64,000 nt of DNA from Plazaster borealis (GCA_021014325.1 CM037471.1:15823501-15887500); one strand, 5' to 3'. Shown: positions 31,860 to 45,800, counted from the first letter of the stretch. Numbers and translations are program-made. The notes: generated by a model not told the origin, from the sequence alone.

Positions 31860-32640
31860 CCAGGACCTTATGCATTGACGTCATCCAGCCGCCATCTTAG
31901 AGGTAAAACGATGACGAAACAATAGAAACGCACAGATTTGTACGCGCGGCGCACAAGATTAGCCAATGAACAAGCGCCTTTTGACCTCTAAGCGAGGGCG
32001 CCCTACTGAAATGACATCATATGCATAAGGTCTATTGTCGCTATCATCACCGGAGCGCGCGCGCCCACGTGTTGATCAATGCAATGCAGCGGAATGAACA
32101 GTTGGTGTGCTGCACACTACGCTGGTAAACGATAACCAACGGTTCACGTGTATAAACATAAGCCGTTGGTAATTGTGACCAGCGTTGCGCGCTGCAAACC
32201 ATTGATTACCGGTATAGACCCATTGCATATGACGTCACACTCTCAAAAAGGAGGCAGATCATTGGACGATAGCTGTTCTCTGTGCGTAAAAACATGCGCG
32301 TGACCTCTGCGTATCTGTAGCGTTTCGCGTTATGCAAGGGGATCTATTGATTTAAACAGACCCGGGAACGCGCCTCCGACAATGCGCGTCATTTGGGGTG
32401 TCAAAACTCTCTTTTGTGCATGTTTGTATACGATTTTGACACCCAAAATGACACCCAGGATAGGCGCATGTGAGTACGCTGCGCGTTGTGCAATGGGTCT
32501 ATACGGCCGCTACATGCCGGAGAGACCAAAAAGTCATGCTAAGCGCACGCGCGACGATGGTCCACATAAACCAAAGTTTTGTTCATGAACCGTTGGTTAT
32601 CGTTACCAGCGTAGCGCGCAGCATACCATTTATAACACTT
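31860..32640. repeat. Cluster of nested inverted repeats
   Basis: Pairs seen: accttatgcattgacgtcat (31863) against atgacatcatatgcataagg (32010); tacgctggtaaacgataacc (32117 on) against ggttatcgttaccagcgtag (32594 on); and gtcatttggggtgtcaaaa (32388-32406) against 32434-32452. GC is higher than around it and it carries several TGACGTCA-like words. Probably degraded fold-back elements. Confidence 0.65.
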
Positions 32641-33058
32641 AGTTATATTGACAGAATAATTACTGGATAAGCATTTTACGAAGTTCCAATTTGAATGGAA
32701 TTAAGGTTTAAATTGAATGATTAAAATGGAAATACTTACATATTGACAGAATAATAAGCTAGCGGCTTCAGCAAAAAATACTGCATGAACTATTTCTGCT
32801 TAGCAAAAATAAGCAGGATACCAGCCACAGTTAGTACATGTTAGATGGTATTTTGGCTGGTAACCTTAATCTGGTAAGCATAATTTTGTTGTGCTTAGCT
32901 ACTTGTTGTGCTTAAGCAGCTCTATGAAATTGGGCCCTGTTCATTTGATATAACTAAAATATCAGACCGGTGTCATGGGGATTTTATCCCCGGTGTGTGT
33001 GTGTGTGTGCTAAAGGAAGATGTAAGTGGTGTTTGAAGCTTTGCATGGTGTTGAAAGT

Positions 33059-33143
33059 AGGAAATAACTATAAATAGTAGTAAATTTGCGGGTACAACAC
33101 ATGGTTGTACCCGCAAGTTTACTACTATTTATAGTTACTTCCT
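33059..33143. repeat. Hairpin, 40-bp arms, 5-bp loop
   Basis: Arms 33059-33098 and 33104-33143 with two mismatches; core actataaatagtagtaaa. Confidence 0.92.
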
Positions 33144-34548
33144 AAAGGAAGATGGTTCAAAAGAGGGCGCTATCAGACGAGACTTCTACACAATTCGCCA
33201 GATGGGGGTGGGGGCGGGTATGTAGGGACATAATCCCCGGGGGACATAATCTCCTTTCACACCGGCACCATCTCCGGTCTATACAGGTACTTTTATGGAG
33301 TGCTCAGAAGGTCTCTCACTCGTCATCCCTTGTGCACTCAACCACTCTAAATAGAAACTTTTATTGCCGCATCTTCTCATCCCTTCAGCGTTCAGTGGGT
33401 TCCCCCGTAGGCCTACCCCTGATTATGCGACTAAATAGGTGTGATAAAAACGTGCTTTAATTCTATGGTACTGTTGGCTTCTTAATACTACGGTAATATT
33501 TGGTGGGACATTTTAATCATTTACATCATTGTTGAACCATAGATCGAGCAAGGGTTGGACCTATTATTTCCCAACCGACATTTTGAACATTGTCATGTTC
33601 TGTGTAGTATTCGGGAGTACAGGTTTGGCTGGACTCTATAGTGTGGTGTTGACGTCATTACTTTTAACGGTTTGGTGTCCTCATGGCCACCATCGTGGGC
33701 TCGTTTTCTATATCGATACTTTTTCTCATTTCGGAAAGTGAATGTGGCAATTATATAAGCAGGGGAAGGTTGACGCCAGTCATATTGATTAAATCAATAC
33801 TTTTAAATAGAACTTTTGTCACGACTGAGTGGCATGGCCTTGCACTCATTCAACTGTCAGTTTACATAGTGAGAATGTTTATACAGTGAAGATGTATCCA
33901 CAATTATAGAAAGTTAACCCATAAAGGTTGTATTTTTCTGCTTATTTTGGTATGGAGTATCACCTTAAAGGGAAATCACATAGTTGGTTATATAAAATTA
34001 TGTTCCCCACCGTTTAATTTTCACTAGACACACTCAGTTACCGATCTGTGAAATAAAACGTCATCAAATTCAGTGGGCCTACCAAAAGAAAAAATGCTAC
34101 GAAAGTGGGTTTAGGCCCATGTTTCATAAGTATAGGCCTACCGCACATCGTGTTTGTCATTTATCAAGAAAAGGAAAAGAAGACAAAACCGTAACAGTGT
34201 ATATTTTAGGCTGCAAATGCATTTTTCAAAAATATACGATATTTAAGACGAAAACGGTTTTTTTTTGAGGACTTGATACTAATCAATATTTGTTTTGATA
34301 ATTATTACCAGTCATTTACTTTAACACTATATTTAAGAATTCAACTAGAACTCCACTGTTTTTCTTCAAGGTATCCATTGAGTACCATTGACCTTATAAC
34401 AAAAACTTTCAAAACAAGCTCCATACCAATGTCAACGAGAAATTGTTTGAAAACCCCCGTTTTTTAAATGAGCTCATCCTGATTCCTGGAGCCGGATATA
34501 ACAATAAACAAATTTCGCTCACTCATTCAGACAACGAATTGAAACAAA
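33144..34548. other. Intergenic/upstream of the methyltransferase gene
   Basis: No exon or repeat recognised. The promoter of the downstream gene must lie here or just upstream, but no TATA box in a convincing place was seen. Confidence 0.4.
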
Positions 34549-34780
34549 ATGGACGGACAAATCAAGAAGTTCCATCCAACGCTTCAGCTGGACTCTGCCC
34601 ATTACCAGAAATGTTATCAAACCTTGGTCAGATACATGGAGTTCAAAGAACCTTACGAACCATGGTACAGCAAGGTTCTTGGAGTGGCCTTACGGGACAA
34701 ACTGCTCGGAAGTCCGGTCGTCATGGCTACTTTGGCAAAGGGCGGAAAACTCAGGCATCTTGGTGTTGGCAGTGGGTCAG
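34549..34780 (+). CDS. HNMT-like exon 1
   Basis: ATG to donor TCAG|gtaaaa; ends phase 1 inside SAM motif I (HLGVGSGSG). Confidence 0.88.
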
Positions 34781-37700
34781 GTAAAACCTTTGGGTTAGGG
34801 TAGCATTCTTTATTCAAATTAAAGTTAGGTGTAACACAACAGAGACTTAGACAACAATATCGAGTGATTTCCATAAAACAGTCATTATGCGTAGTCAACA
34901 GTGTTTATACGGTTTCGCAAATAATGGGAGAGTTCTTCGGATCAGTAGGCCTATTGCTCAAAAACATAAACATAAAAACAATTAAATTTGATAAATAAGT
35001 TTAATTTTATAAGGGAGACATTAATTATATACAAAAACACCTTACACTTATATTTGAAGAGCTTTAATATTGCTTTTTAAGAAAAATGTATACGACACGA
35101 ACAGTTGGTCACAGACCCATTTGTTCTTAAATGGTTTCAATCCAGGAATGTATAAACGTCAGATATCGGGCAAAAGGATAAACTGACTATCTGTGCAATC
35201 CGAGGATCCAGTGATCGTTTGCTTTTGTTTCGAAGAAAGAAAGCCAGTGAAAATCGTTTTAGAAGCTATCGTGTGTTTTTTCAAAAACTGCAAAGAAATA
35301 TGCAATTTGTAAAAAAACCACCAAAAAACAATTTAAATTAAATAAGATAAAAATAAATAATAATATATAATAAACAAATAAATAAACAACTTTTTATTCG
35401 CAAAGACGTAATAGGCCCTACTGTTTTTACACCCCATTTAGTCTTACCATTTGGTAAATGGCCCAAACCAAGACATTTCCATCTGCTGAAAATCACGTCC
35501 TACATTTTTGTAATGGCTAATTCATTCTAAAGAACCAGAACAAAATAGAGAAGCAAGTACCGTACCTTTTCATTATTTACTAGCAATTATTCCTTTATGA
35601 AAAGCACATGAGATATGTGATGCCAATTGTTATTTAAGTTAACGAAATAAATGAAGTTAACGAAATAATTGAATTGTATATAGCTTCACTCAAGAGAAAA
35701 ACATGTGGGGGGACAAGCATCTGCTCAAACGGTAACACCGAACGGCTCGGAATGCACAGAGTGCATCTTTCTATTTAATGGGAGAACGACTGAGATAAAA
35801 ACGTATAGTTGTTTGATATTTACGCGGATTTGGGACAAACAAAATAATGGTCCGAACAACGTCATCATTGCTCACATCGATAGGTTAACTATGAATGCTT
35901 CACATCAAAACCTGTGACGAAAAACATTGATCCGCGAATTAGGCTTTTTAGGTGGTTGCTTGTGTATATATATATATTTTTTTAAAGCGATAAATCATTA
36001 CTGAAGTGAATTTTTAGGGATGGTTCGAAATGTTCACCAGCGACGCACGCTGAGACGGGGTACACCAAACTAACGGGCGTTTTTAGTTTAATGTAAGTCG
36101 ACCATCAGCTTGAAATGGTATTGTGAAACACTTTCAACCTCGCTCCAATCTTTATTCAAAGCCCATATAGTGACGATCTTACGTCTGCATGGAGTTGGGA
36201 TTGAATGATAGAGATAAGTACGACACGACTATAGTAAAATAGCAGTAGCCTACTGTCAAAATACACATACAGGTGAAGTTTACTAGTATAAGCCTATCTA
36301 CCAATGTACCTCGTTTTGAAGTGCATAAAACTGTGTTCCGTTGCTATTGAGCAACGGAACACAGTTTTCGGCTCCGTGAATACATGCACGCTTTGCGAGT
36401 AGTTACGCCCGTGTATGGGTTTCGATCAATAATTAGGCCCTATACATGATGCATTCAAATGGTTGCAACTATAATCTTAGAGGGACCTCGGAGTAAGGCA
36501 TATCAAAACAAAGACTGAATCAAATACATCTTCTCTGTAATTGACTGAAAAAACTTGTTATTTCACCTGACCTATTAGTACTTCAGTAATGAAGAGTATA
36601 GCCTATTGTGAAGGTTCATTATTTAGATGTTTTAGATAATAAAGAAAATAGGTCAAGAGTCTATGTGGTGTCGTTGTTGAACTTATAATGAGTTCAGGTA
36701 AAACACTTGGAAGTACAATGTCGATTCTGTATAAAGACAAAACAATGTATCATTTCCATGAAAGTGATCTGACCGTCTAGCATTGTCTTCACAGAAGACC
36801 ACTCCAACAGTTTCTGTCACAAACAGACTTTATTACTGTATAGGCCTAAGCCTATACACAGCGTTTGAGTTTGTTTTAAGTGTATTTGCCTTCAAATCAT
36901 ACCATCTTCAAGTTACACCAGAGCCTCATGAAGACTAGTGGATATTTTATTGTAATAATACCCGTTTCTCAAGACCGTCGATTGCTACGGGACGTGGGAG
37001 TGCAAGCCCTGAAAAACCATCTAAAAAACCTGCACCCCACACCCATTTTGTTAAACTTAGTTTGCTTTGTTAATTAAACGTGTTTCATTATTATTGTATC
37101 ATCCATGGACCATCAGCCATCGGACACGAGGGTGAGATTTTACTTTAACAACAAATCCTGAAATGTGTTTGCTGGGCCTGGGTTCCATTTACCTTATTCT
37201 AAACTCAGAACCTCCCTATCAGGTATGCAGGAATGGTGTACGGGAAATTACCCCCCCCCCCTAAAAATAAAAAAAAAAATAAAAAAAATTATAGGCCTAT
37301 AATAATAATAATTATTTGCAATTTCGATGACCAATTGAGCCCAAATTTTCACAGGTTTGTTATTTTATGCATATGTTGGGATACACCAAGTGAACGAAGC
37401 TTAGGCCAAAACAGCATTCTGCGCATATCTTTAGCCCGGCCTTTCCACATTACAGAGCCAATTCCCAGGAAATAAACCCCCCCACCGAGAGCCATCCAAT
37501 GTTCGTTTCACACTGATGCAATTTTCCCGGGATGAACACTCAGCATGCCAGTCCCTGGGTTCTCGCTTAACCCTACTCCCAAGCAGGGGTTACTATATTT
37601 CCCGGGAATTTGCTATTTCCTGTGAGTTTGCCAGGGTGAAAAAATCAATTAATTGTTCCTGTGAACTTCCTGGGAAATTCGTCAAGTGTGAAAGGGGCTT

Positions 37701-39529
37701 AAGACGATGCACCGGTAAGCTCATGGGGCAGTGGCGTAACCAGAGGGGGCGGTGCTGTAGCTCCTGCCCCCACTCAGAACTCTTATCCCCATTTGCCCCA
37801 CTCCAATGAGACACCCCCACCCCAATTTGCAATAGCCATGGGCAACAATTTAATCAAAGCAAATTCATTTCACTATTTGAACTTTGACTGTTCTTTGAAC
37901 TAAAAGTTGTAAGAAACACCCAAAATGATGAGCATATTTTTAACGGGCAATCCAAAAAAATACGGGAAATTGCCATACCAGGGACAGTCCTCGCTTTGTT
38001 TTGTGTACAACATCAATGGGGACATCGCTAAAACAAAAAAAGGTCATACCTCATATCTGTTATTTTCTTTTAGAACCACAAAATAATGTTTAATTTCATC
38101 AATATTGATGATCAATTGAATTGCATTTGTGGCGGTTGTATTATTAATTTCACTCTTTTGTCCGGTTTACTTTCTTTCCTTTGAAAGGTGAACTTGAAAA
38201 GCAAATATTTGTTCCACTTTTGGACAAATTTAAGCACATCCACAACCACGTGATTGAACCAAGTGAAGAGCAAATAAGCATCTACCGTGAATCACTTCAA
38301 ACTGATCAAGCAACAGCCGCAGGTGTTGAGTTTGACTGGCACCAGGAGACATTGGAAGATCACCAAGCCAAAAACAGCAATCAAGCTCTTGAGCTGTTTC
38401 ATGTTGTCACCGCGGTGCATTCGATTTACTATGGTGGCCGTATGGAGGACAAAGTACCATTCATGTATAACCTATTGGTGGACGGTGGAATACTGGCTAT
38501 TGTAGTAATATCAGGTATATCAAACATCCATGCAATAAGTGACATTTATAATGTATGGAAATAGTAAGGACACACTGGGTTAGGGGCTAGTCTATGATGG
38601 AACGTTAACACCGACAGAGAACTTGAATTTATTTAATGCTGGGGGGGGGGGGGGTACAAACTTATGCGAATGATATTAATTTGATAAGCAGCTAGAGCAA
38701 ACTCAACCATGGAATTACGAAGAGCATAATACTATTAGCTTTGTCACTACCCAATTGCCTGCTGACACCCACCCCGAGCCGCGGTTGGCCTTATTGAAAT
38801 AGTGTATGGCTTCAAATGGTTCGATATATCAACGCTCCCGTCCCCTCAAACTGTGTATTTGCCCCACGCTTGCAAAATATTTAATACAATGAAACAACAA
38901 TATTTAAAATGTCTACTTACGCCACTGAGCTTCACTAAAATTAATTGTTCGCTTTCGAAGTTATTTTACCAGACATTATTCACATTTTAACGAGAAAATG
39001 GATGAATGAAAGATGTCAAGACAAAAGTAATAATGTTACAAATACCCATTTCAGCGATATGCTCCTTTTTGAAAGCATGAGGACTTCCAAAAACATTAGC
39101 CTGCCGTCATTTTAAAATGTTGAGTTTTGTGGCTTAATTTTCATTTCAGAGACCGACAGTATGTGCAAAGTGCAAGGGCAGTTTTTCTCCCCAGACATAC
39201 CCGGCTACCGTTACTATACCAAGCAGAGGCTTCAAGCATTTCTCGAAAGTAACAACATCCCATACGAAACACTCGATATCCCACGGTGTTTCGTTGACGT
39301 CACAACATGCTTTGACGAACACTCAACAGAGGGCGCCGAGCTTTCGGAGTTTCTTTCCCACATGAAGCATTTTCGAAAAGACGGGGTTGAAAGAGAACAG
39401 CGGGACAAATTTATGGATCTTCTTCGTCAAAATGCACACATGGTCGGGGAAAAGCTAATGGTGACCCATGACACGTCCGCGGTTATTGTACAACGCAGCA
39501 GTCAAGTTTTTAGCTCCACTCATACATAA
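34549..39529 (+). CDS. HNMT-like: Histamine N-methyltransferase-like SAM-dependent methyltransferase
   Basis: Three exons, 34549-34780, 38188-38514 and 39150-39529, join in frame to 312 aa (family about 290 aa). Exon 1 holds the start and SAM motif I, LGVGSGSGE across the splice. Exon 2 has VIEPSEEQISIYRE (the SAM-ribose acidic region), FDWHQET, ELFHVVTAVHSIYY (motif IV-like) and GGILAIVVIS. Exon 3 has YRYYTKQRLQAFLE, DIPRCFVDVTTCFD and a C-terminal HDTSAVIVQRS strand, ending in TAA. This order matches vertebrate HNMT, a cytosolic enzyme that methylates the imidazole ring of histamine with S-adenosylmethionine. HNMT-like genes are often multi-copy in invertebrate deuterostomes, so the actual substrate may differ (carnosine-type or other amines). 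Start chosen at ATG 34549, which gives the family N-terminus. Confidence 0.9.
34781..38187. other. HNMT-like intron 1 (3.4 kb)
   Basis: Contains a 19-bp-arm hairpin at 36327-36368, a poly-C run at 37251, a partial MITE A end at 37316-37398 (ccaattgagcccaaattttc) and a hAT-like end cagtggcgtaaccag at 37729-37743. No exons seen. Confidence 0.7.
36327..36368. repeat. Hairpin, 19-bp perfect arms
   Basis: aaaactgtgttccgttgct and its reverse complement with a 4-bp loop. Confidence 0.93.
38188..38514 (+). CDS. HNMT-like exon 2
   Basis: Acceptor tcctttgaaag, donor gtatat; 327 nt. Core of the Rossmann-type methyltransferase fold. Confidence 0.9.
38515..39149. other. HNMT-like intron 2
   Basis: Contains a 14-G run at 38641. 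Nothing else recognised. Confidence 0.7.
39150..39529 (+). CDS. HNMT-like exon 3
   Basis: Acceptor ttttcatttcag; G from exon 2 plus AG makes Glu, then TDSMCKVQG. Ends TAA at 39527-39529. Confidence 0.9.
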
Positions 39530-39679
39530 CTTGATCATCGTACCGCCTTTTATGGAAAATTTATGGTCAATTTTCTAACAACAGTTCATAGGTAAATACA
39601 TGGATTGGTAGATAAAACAAACATCGAGATGCAACGGTGATCATTAAAATGAGCATTCTAAAGACATTTGTCTATTTAT

Positions 39680-39995
39680 GGCGTGTGGTGGCGGAGTGCT
39701 TAATTGCATCGGGCTCAAGTTCTGGTTGCTGAGTCATCAGGGTGTGTGTTCGAATCCCAGTCGTGACACTTGTGTCCTTGAGCAAGACACTTAACTATAA
39801 ATGCTTCTCATCACCCAGGGGGTAAATGGGTACCTGTGAGGGCAGAGATGGTCCTTGTGATTAATTTAGCTTAGTGCGCTACATACTTCGCAACACAGGT
39901 TGTATACTCCCCAGGGAGCTGAGATGGTTTAAGGCCCAGTGACCAGGGGTAATACTATTTGAAGCGCAATGATCATTCACAAATAAATAAATAAT
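39680..39995 (+). mobile_element. tRNA-like SINE
   Basis: Head ggtggcggagtgcttaattg (A-box region), B box gtgttcgaatcccag, then acttgtgtccttgagcaaga and a (aaat)n tail at 39981. Same tail family as 19257-19540. Confidence 0.8.
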
Positions 39996-42734
39996 CCTTA
40001 TCACATGGGGTGAAGTCTGTAAAAAAAAACACCACATGCTTACTGGCCTTGTATTCTAGATGATGGAGATAGAAAAGGCTTTGCATAGTATTTTTGTGGT
40101 CTTTCATCACCCCCAAACAAATTTAACAAAACAACAATAACAGCAAACAAACAAACACCCCAACCAACCAAAAAGAATAGAAAAACCAACAACAAAACCC
40201 ATGGTACAGCTAATAATAAAAATAAAACGAAAATCAGTCAAGTCATGTACATAACTGGTGTTATTTGATTAAAAAGCAAAACCAACATGAGTATACAAAA
40301 CAATATGTACAATTATTAAGTACTGTTTAATGTAAACAGCTAAGGCTAAGGCCAGATCTGTTAAAGCTAACTGTAGTAACTGACAAGGATAGGAACAACG
40401 AAAGCTGTTACAACTTTATGAAAAGCCAACACAAGGAGACATGCTTGTAAGAATGGGCCTAGTGACTATAGAAGCATGAGACACTTCCACAGACACCCAA
40501 AATAATTTCCTCAGCTGGAGCACAATTTGATCCACCAATTCATCAACGCTTCCTTCACATTAAAATTCAAACTCACCATTCTTTGTGTTTCTTTTATATG
40601 TCTAAAAATGTCTTGTTTTTCCATTTTGATATCATAATGTTGAAATGATGTGCTATGCAGGGTTTTGTTCCTGTGTTGAATGAACACAGAGGAAAGTGTG
40701 GAGTCGACAAATTGGCTTCCATTCGACTCCTGCTTTTCAGTTAGAAATCATAGAAACTTCTTACAGGATGACAACATTTTCGAGCAGTAAAAGATAGTTT
40801 TGAAGTTAAGTACCACAAGTAAACCAGGCTAAAATTTTAAAATAATATTAACGTTACATGTCAATTTTTACTTCGGAAAATTATTCATGCTAAAGCGTAA
40901 TGGATTATTCCCATTTGATTACTTTGACTTTTATTGATGCATAACAATTTAAATTTATGCATTAAAAATGCCTCTTTAACGAGCGGTAAAGATAAATAAA
41001 CAAAAATATAGAAATAAAGAAAATGTCAAACTAAAATAACCTCTTGCATGATGTAAAATCTAGTTACTTAAACAGGTGACCATCACAAGGTAACAAACAT
41101 AGATGTAAGGTACAGTACTGAGATTATTAAATGGGATATGCCTTGGCTTTTCATTATTGGAATTTTTAATACAGTTTACGTGATTTTTATCAAGTAATTT
41201 TGCTGTTTTTATTTTAAATTGTTTCTGTAGTGGTTTTTAATGGTACTTTTTAATGTAGGTATTTCCATAATAATTTGTGTAAAGCGCCTTAATAATTTGT
41301 TTAAAGCGCCTTAGAGCTTGTTTTTCATGAATGTTGGTGCTTTATAAATACTGTATTATTATTATTATACTATTATTATTGGTGAAATTGGTATTACATA
41401 ATAAGAATTATTCATTATTCAGTACTTTAATGACGTAACAATAATGAAAACAACCACATCTTGAGTTGTTTTAGACACCTCACCATATTCATCTCAACTC
41501 AAAATTGAGTTTGACAAACAAATGTCAGTTTAGAAACATTACCCAGTTCTAATTATAGGGGAGAAAATAAGTGTGTAACATTAAGTTGAGCTGTGGGCGA
41601 TTCAGTGTATTTTAGTCAGGATGTTCTCTAATTGTCTTAGTACAATTAACCAGATGCCTTGTTGATTTCAAACAATGATGGGATGTAAAAGAGAATCCAG
41701 CATTGATGCATTGTGAGATGTATACAATGCATGACTGTGTTTAACAAACAATTGGAGACTTTTACATCACCGCTAGGGGGAAACAGACTTACCATGGGTA
41801 CATGAACAACGCAACAATTACTTACTTTAAAGCACATTTCAATACTGGAGCATGTTGTGGAAAAAAATTGTTTCCAATGTTTGCAAAATCTGCAAACCAT
41901 CTGGAAAAAGTAATTGAACAGATGACCACAAACAATTACTTCTGGTAAGTGTTTATAAAATAAATTATGGTTAAAAATGTACTGAAATGAAATAATAATC
42001 ATAACAGTTCTGTTTTTAGCACAGATGACAACAAGTTAAACAGGCCAATACACTGAATAATCAATATTGGATACTACAAAATGATTTGTCTAACAAAGTT
42101 AAATGAAAATGCCTTTTAAAAATGACGAGTTCCAGTCTCAAGCATCATGTATCTTTTTTAATTGACTGTATTTTTGACCACATTGAAGGTGCTTTCAACT
42201 GCAAATTTCCTTGGTTCACATTTACAGTTTTATCTCTTTTTTTGACTGCCTGTATCCTGTTTTTTTTAATTTATCAATGGCAAAATTAAACAATAAGCTA
42301 GTTCACTTTACATGTTTTGCAAAACGTAAATTCAGTTCACACACACCCTCATGAGGTCAAAAATACTACAAAGTGGTCATGCAGATGTTTGTCAAAGTGG
42401 AATGCACCCAAATGACTCTTTCTTGGTAACATGTGCATGCCCAGAAATATGTTACAATGAAAGTTTACCCTGCATGCCTACAGCCATCTAGTCTATATCA
42501 AAAAAATCTCTTTTTGCATGAGCCTTTTCTCAAAACTGAGTTACATGTACAACAATGTTGCACAGACATATTGAAATGGTTTTCTTAAATATTTGGCAAT
42601 CCTGTTAGTAAGTACACATGAAGTATCTTGGAAACATTTTCAAAATTATCTACACGTCAGACTTAATTAATTTAATTCAAAATACATATTTCAGTTACTG
42701 ATGAACAAAAAAGATAAAAGATGAGAACTATTTT
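39996..42734. other. Intergenic, between convergent HNMT-like and TMEM138 genes
   Basis: Mostly AT-rich unique-looking DNA. A retroposon tail with aaagcgccttagagc and (ATT)n lies near 41275-41390. The minus-strand ATTAAA at 42671-42676 may be the TMEM138 polyadenylation signal. Confidence 0.5.
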
Positions 42735-42844
42735 TTACCGAACTTTTCCAAATTGTCTTCTGAGCCAGGCTGAATCTCTGTAGAATCGTGGGTCACCTAA
42801 TCTTAAAGCTGTCCGCTTGTAGTAGTAATAGTAAAATACGGCAC
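42735..42844 (-). CDS. TMEM138: TMEM138 exon 4 (coding end)
   Basis: Acceptor ...ttacattgcag. [20 protein letters not shown] through FGKVR and TAA. Confidence 0.94.
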
Positions 42845-45800
42845 CTGCAATGTAATATATTATAAAGGAATAATATTTGGCCAGTGGAAACAAGTAGAAC
42901 AATTTTATGACTACAAGGACAGTAAAAATTTATAGGTTTTCAGACTATTTAATAAAAGTTTTGACTGAATTTTCTGAGGGAAACAAAATCGGAAATCAGA
43001 CTTACTTAGGAATAATATCACGCCTGATTATATAAATATTGGATTCAATGAGTGCTTTGTCACAGCATATAATCATGAGGTGAAATCTGGTCTATTCTAT
43101 TACCTGAGGTGAATCCGAGTGAAATGGAAAAGCCGGATTTTTCTGAATGATTATATTCTGTGACAATGCACAAACGAGATGCATTCAATATTTGATTTAT
43201 ATAACTCACACATAGATCCTGTCATTCTAAAAGTTGTAAAACCCCCTATTAAACAATGTGGACGGCTCGATGTAGACATCAACCTTGTCCACCATGACAG
43301 GACCTTGTTCGTTTGGACAAACGAGTGGGGAACAATTCTTTTAGAAACAGTGCTGTCAAGCATCTGAAGCGTCCTATAATTATGCATATAGGACTCCTGT
43401 ATTAAAGTTCGGTGCATAACATGGCAAAATAAAGGATGACACATGATGCCTGTTTCACCAATCAAATGATGAGGATCTGTGTGTGCAGTATATAAATCAC
43501 AATTATCAAATAATGATCACACACTTAAAGGCATCTACTTTCAGTTGGTCTTAACATTGTTATTTTCAGATGAATAAGTGAGGTTATAGCTTTTTGCAAG
43601 TCTGCCAGCATTGTCACTGTCAACATCTCAAGACACTTTCCAGTAGACATTGTAACTTGAACAAAGCTTGAATTTTAATCTATACTGATTTATGTATATT
43701 AATAAATTGTGCAAATAGTTCTAAAGCAAGACTGCTATGTACCAATATTGTTTTTATTGGAGAACTTGGAGAGCGATTAGCATTGAGTCTTCAGCTGTAA
43801 TATCCAAACACTAGTTCCTTATAAACTAGACGTCATCAGCTTACATACTTTGCCTATATATGCTTTACCTACCTACTCTCTGGAAGACATAAAGTGCTTG
43901 GAAACCTTCATTCCATATGTATGCATCAACATCTTCCCATCTCAGGGTCTGAAACCAATACAAATCCTTCTGTTATATGCAAATGAACATCGAGGTTTAC
44001 AAAATCAGGGCAGATGTAACACATGTACATCCCATAGAATTAAAACCAGGAGAATGCTAAGTCAGTCATTTTCCGCACAACTCGAAGATGCATGCGGCCA
44101 TGTTAGTTGTCTGCATTTTATTATGCATGTATGGCAAAATGATATCACACAACATACGTGAAAGGCAAAATTTGCTAAACAGATACTCTGTAATTAAGAT
44201 CACCCAATAAAAAACTTAGAAATGCTCAATGCATGAAACCATTCTGCCATATCATTTACCATTCATCACATGGTATCCATTGGTGCGTCCACAGCAGGGA
44301 AACAGAGTGCAATCAAACTCAGCAAACTCTGAGTTATATTTCTATTTATACAAATTAGCAATATTGAGTGACATAGTGAGTGACATGCATGTAGTGAGAA
44401 TAATATTGTCATTATTTGAAACATGGAATGTTCCATTAAAGGCACCTGGCAGTGGTATTTTGTTAAAATAAATCTTTTGTTGTTAATTAGGTGTTCGTGC
44501 AATATGAGCATGAACACCTCTTTGTTTTTGTTCTGTTTTTTTTTTAGGTGTTCGTGCAATATGAGCACGAACACCTCTTGTTATTGTTCCGTTTTTTTTT
44601 TTTTTTTTCTTCTCCATCTTCTTCTTCCCTAGAACTCTTCTCTACAGCATAACTCAACATTGAAACTGAATTGAACCTTGAAAGTCATCAGACAATTGAA
44701 CCTCAATATGAGGACGGCACAATTGTCATGACGTCATGATGACGTCATCAGGTGTCGAATTACAACGTTTTTAAAGTTGAAAAATGACCATTTGGTATTT
44801 GCTGTATCTCATTGAATATGAAAGCTATGATGTTCATAATGGGGCATGTGATAGATCAAGACTGGGGCTACATTTCAAAAGTTAACGTCAAAATCGTATG
44901 ACCTTTTCTTCAAGGTCATGCCCTAGGTCAAAGTTTGCCTTTGGTTTTTTTCTTGAAAAACATCATTTTCGGGCTTATCTACGACATAACTCAAGATTGA
45001 AATTGAATTTTACATTGAAACTCATCAGACATTTGAACCTAAATATCAAGACGACACAAACTTGATGATGTCATGATGACGTCATCAGGTATTGAATTAC
45101 ATTCAATCAAAGTTTAATATTTGAAAAAAAATCATAACTCATGAACGACATGTTGGATTTTTACAATCTATACATCATCGGAAAGTTCGTTAAAGGTCCA
45201 ACAAACGCTACACAGAAAGTGCCCCCATTTGACCTTGACTTCCGGTTCAACCCGGAAATTTAAAATTATATAAATTTCGTATCTCAAAAACTACTTATCA
45301 TTTCAGCATAATTTCTGCATCAGGTTGTAGAATGTTGAGCCAGCTCAAACTTTTGCACAGAAATAACAACATTTTGACATTTACATCTTGTCTTATAACC
45401 ACCGGCATTAAAGCAGACGTTTGTGTTGACCCAATTTGATAACGCAAGATGGTGCAATAACACGTGTACAGATACACGTACATTGTGCGTGTAGTTCAGT
45501 TTACATCAACTACATGTAGGAATACATTAAATAGCATCGCTGTTACCTTGTATATTGCGCACCCCGGCATGAAGATAATCCATGTAATACTTGAAAAATT
45601 CGTAACTCCTGAACCACACATTGGATTTTTACAATCTATACATCATCTGAAAGGTCTTTGTAAAACCTAACATAAGCTACACTTATTGTGACCCCGTTTG
45701 ACCCTGACTTCCGGTTCAAAGCGGAAGTTGAAATTTAATGTTTCAAAATTCATATTTCCTGAACCACACAATGGATTTTTACAATCTATACACCATTGGA

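Noticed and set aside
41646..42002. 118-codon minus-strand open frame
   Set aside because: No family resemblance and no splice partners; probably chance in AT-rich flank.
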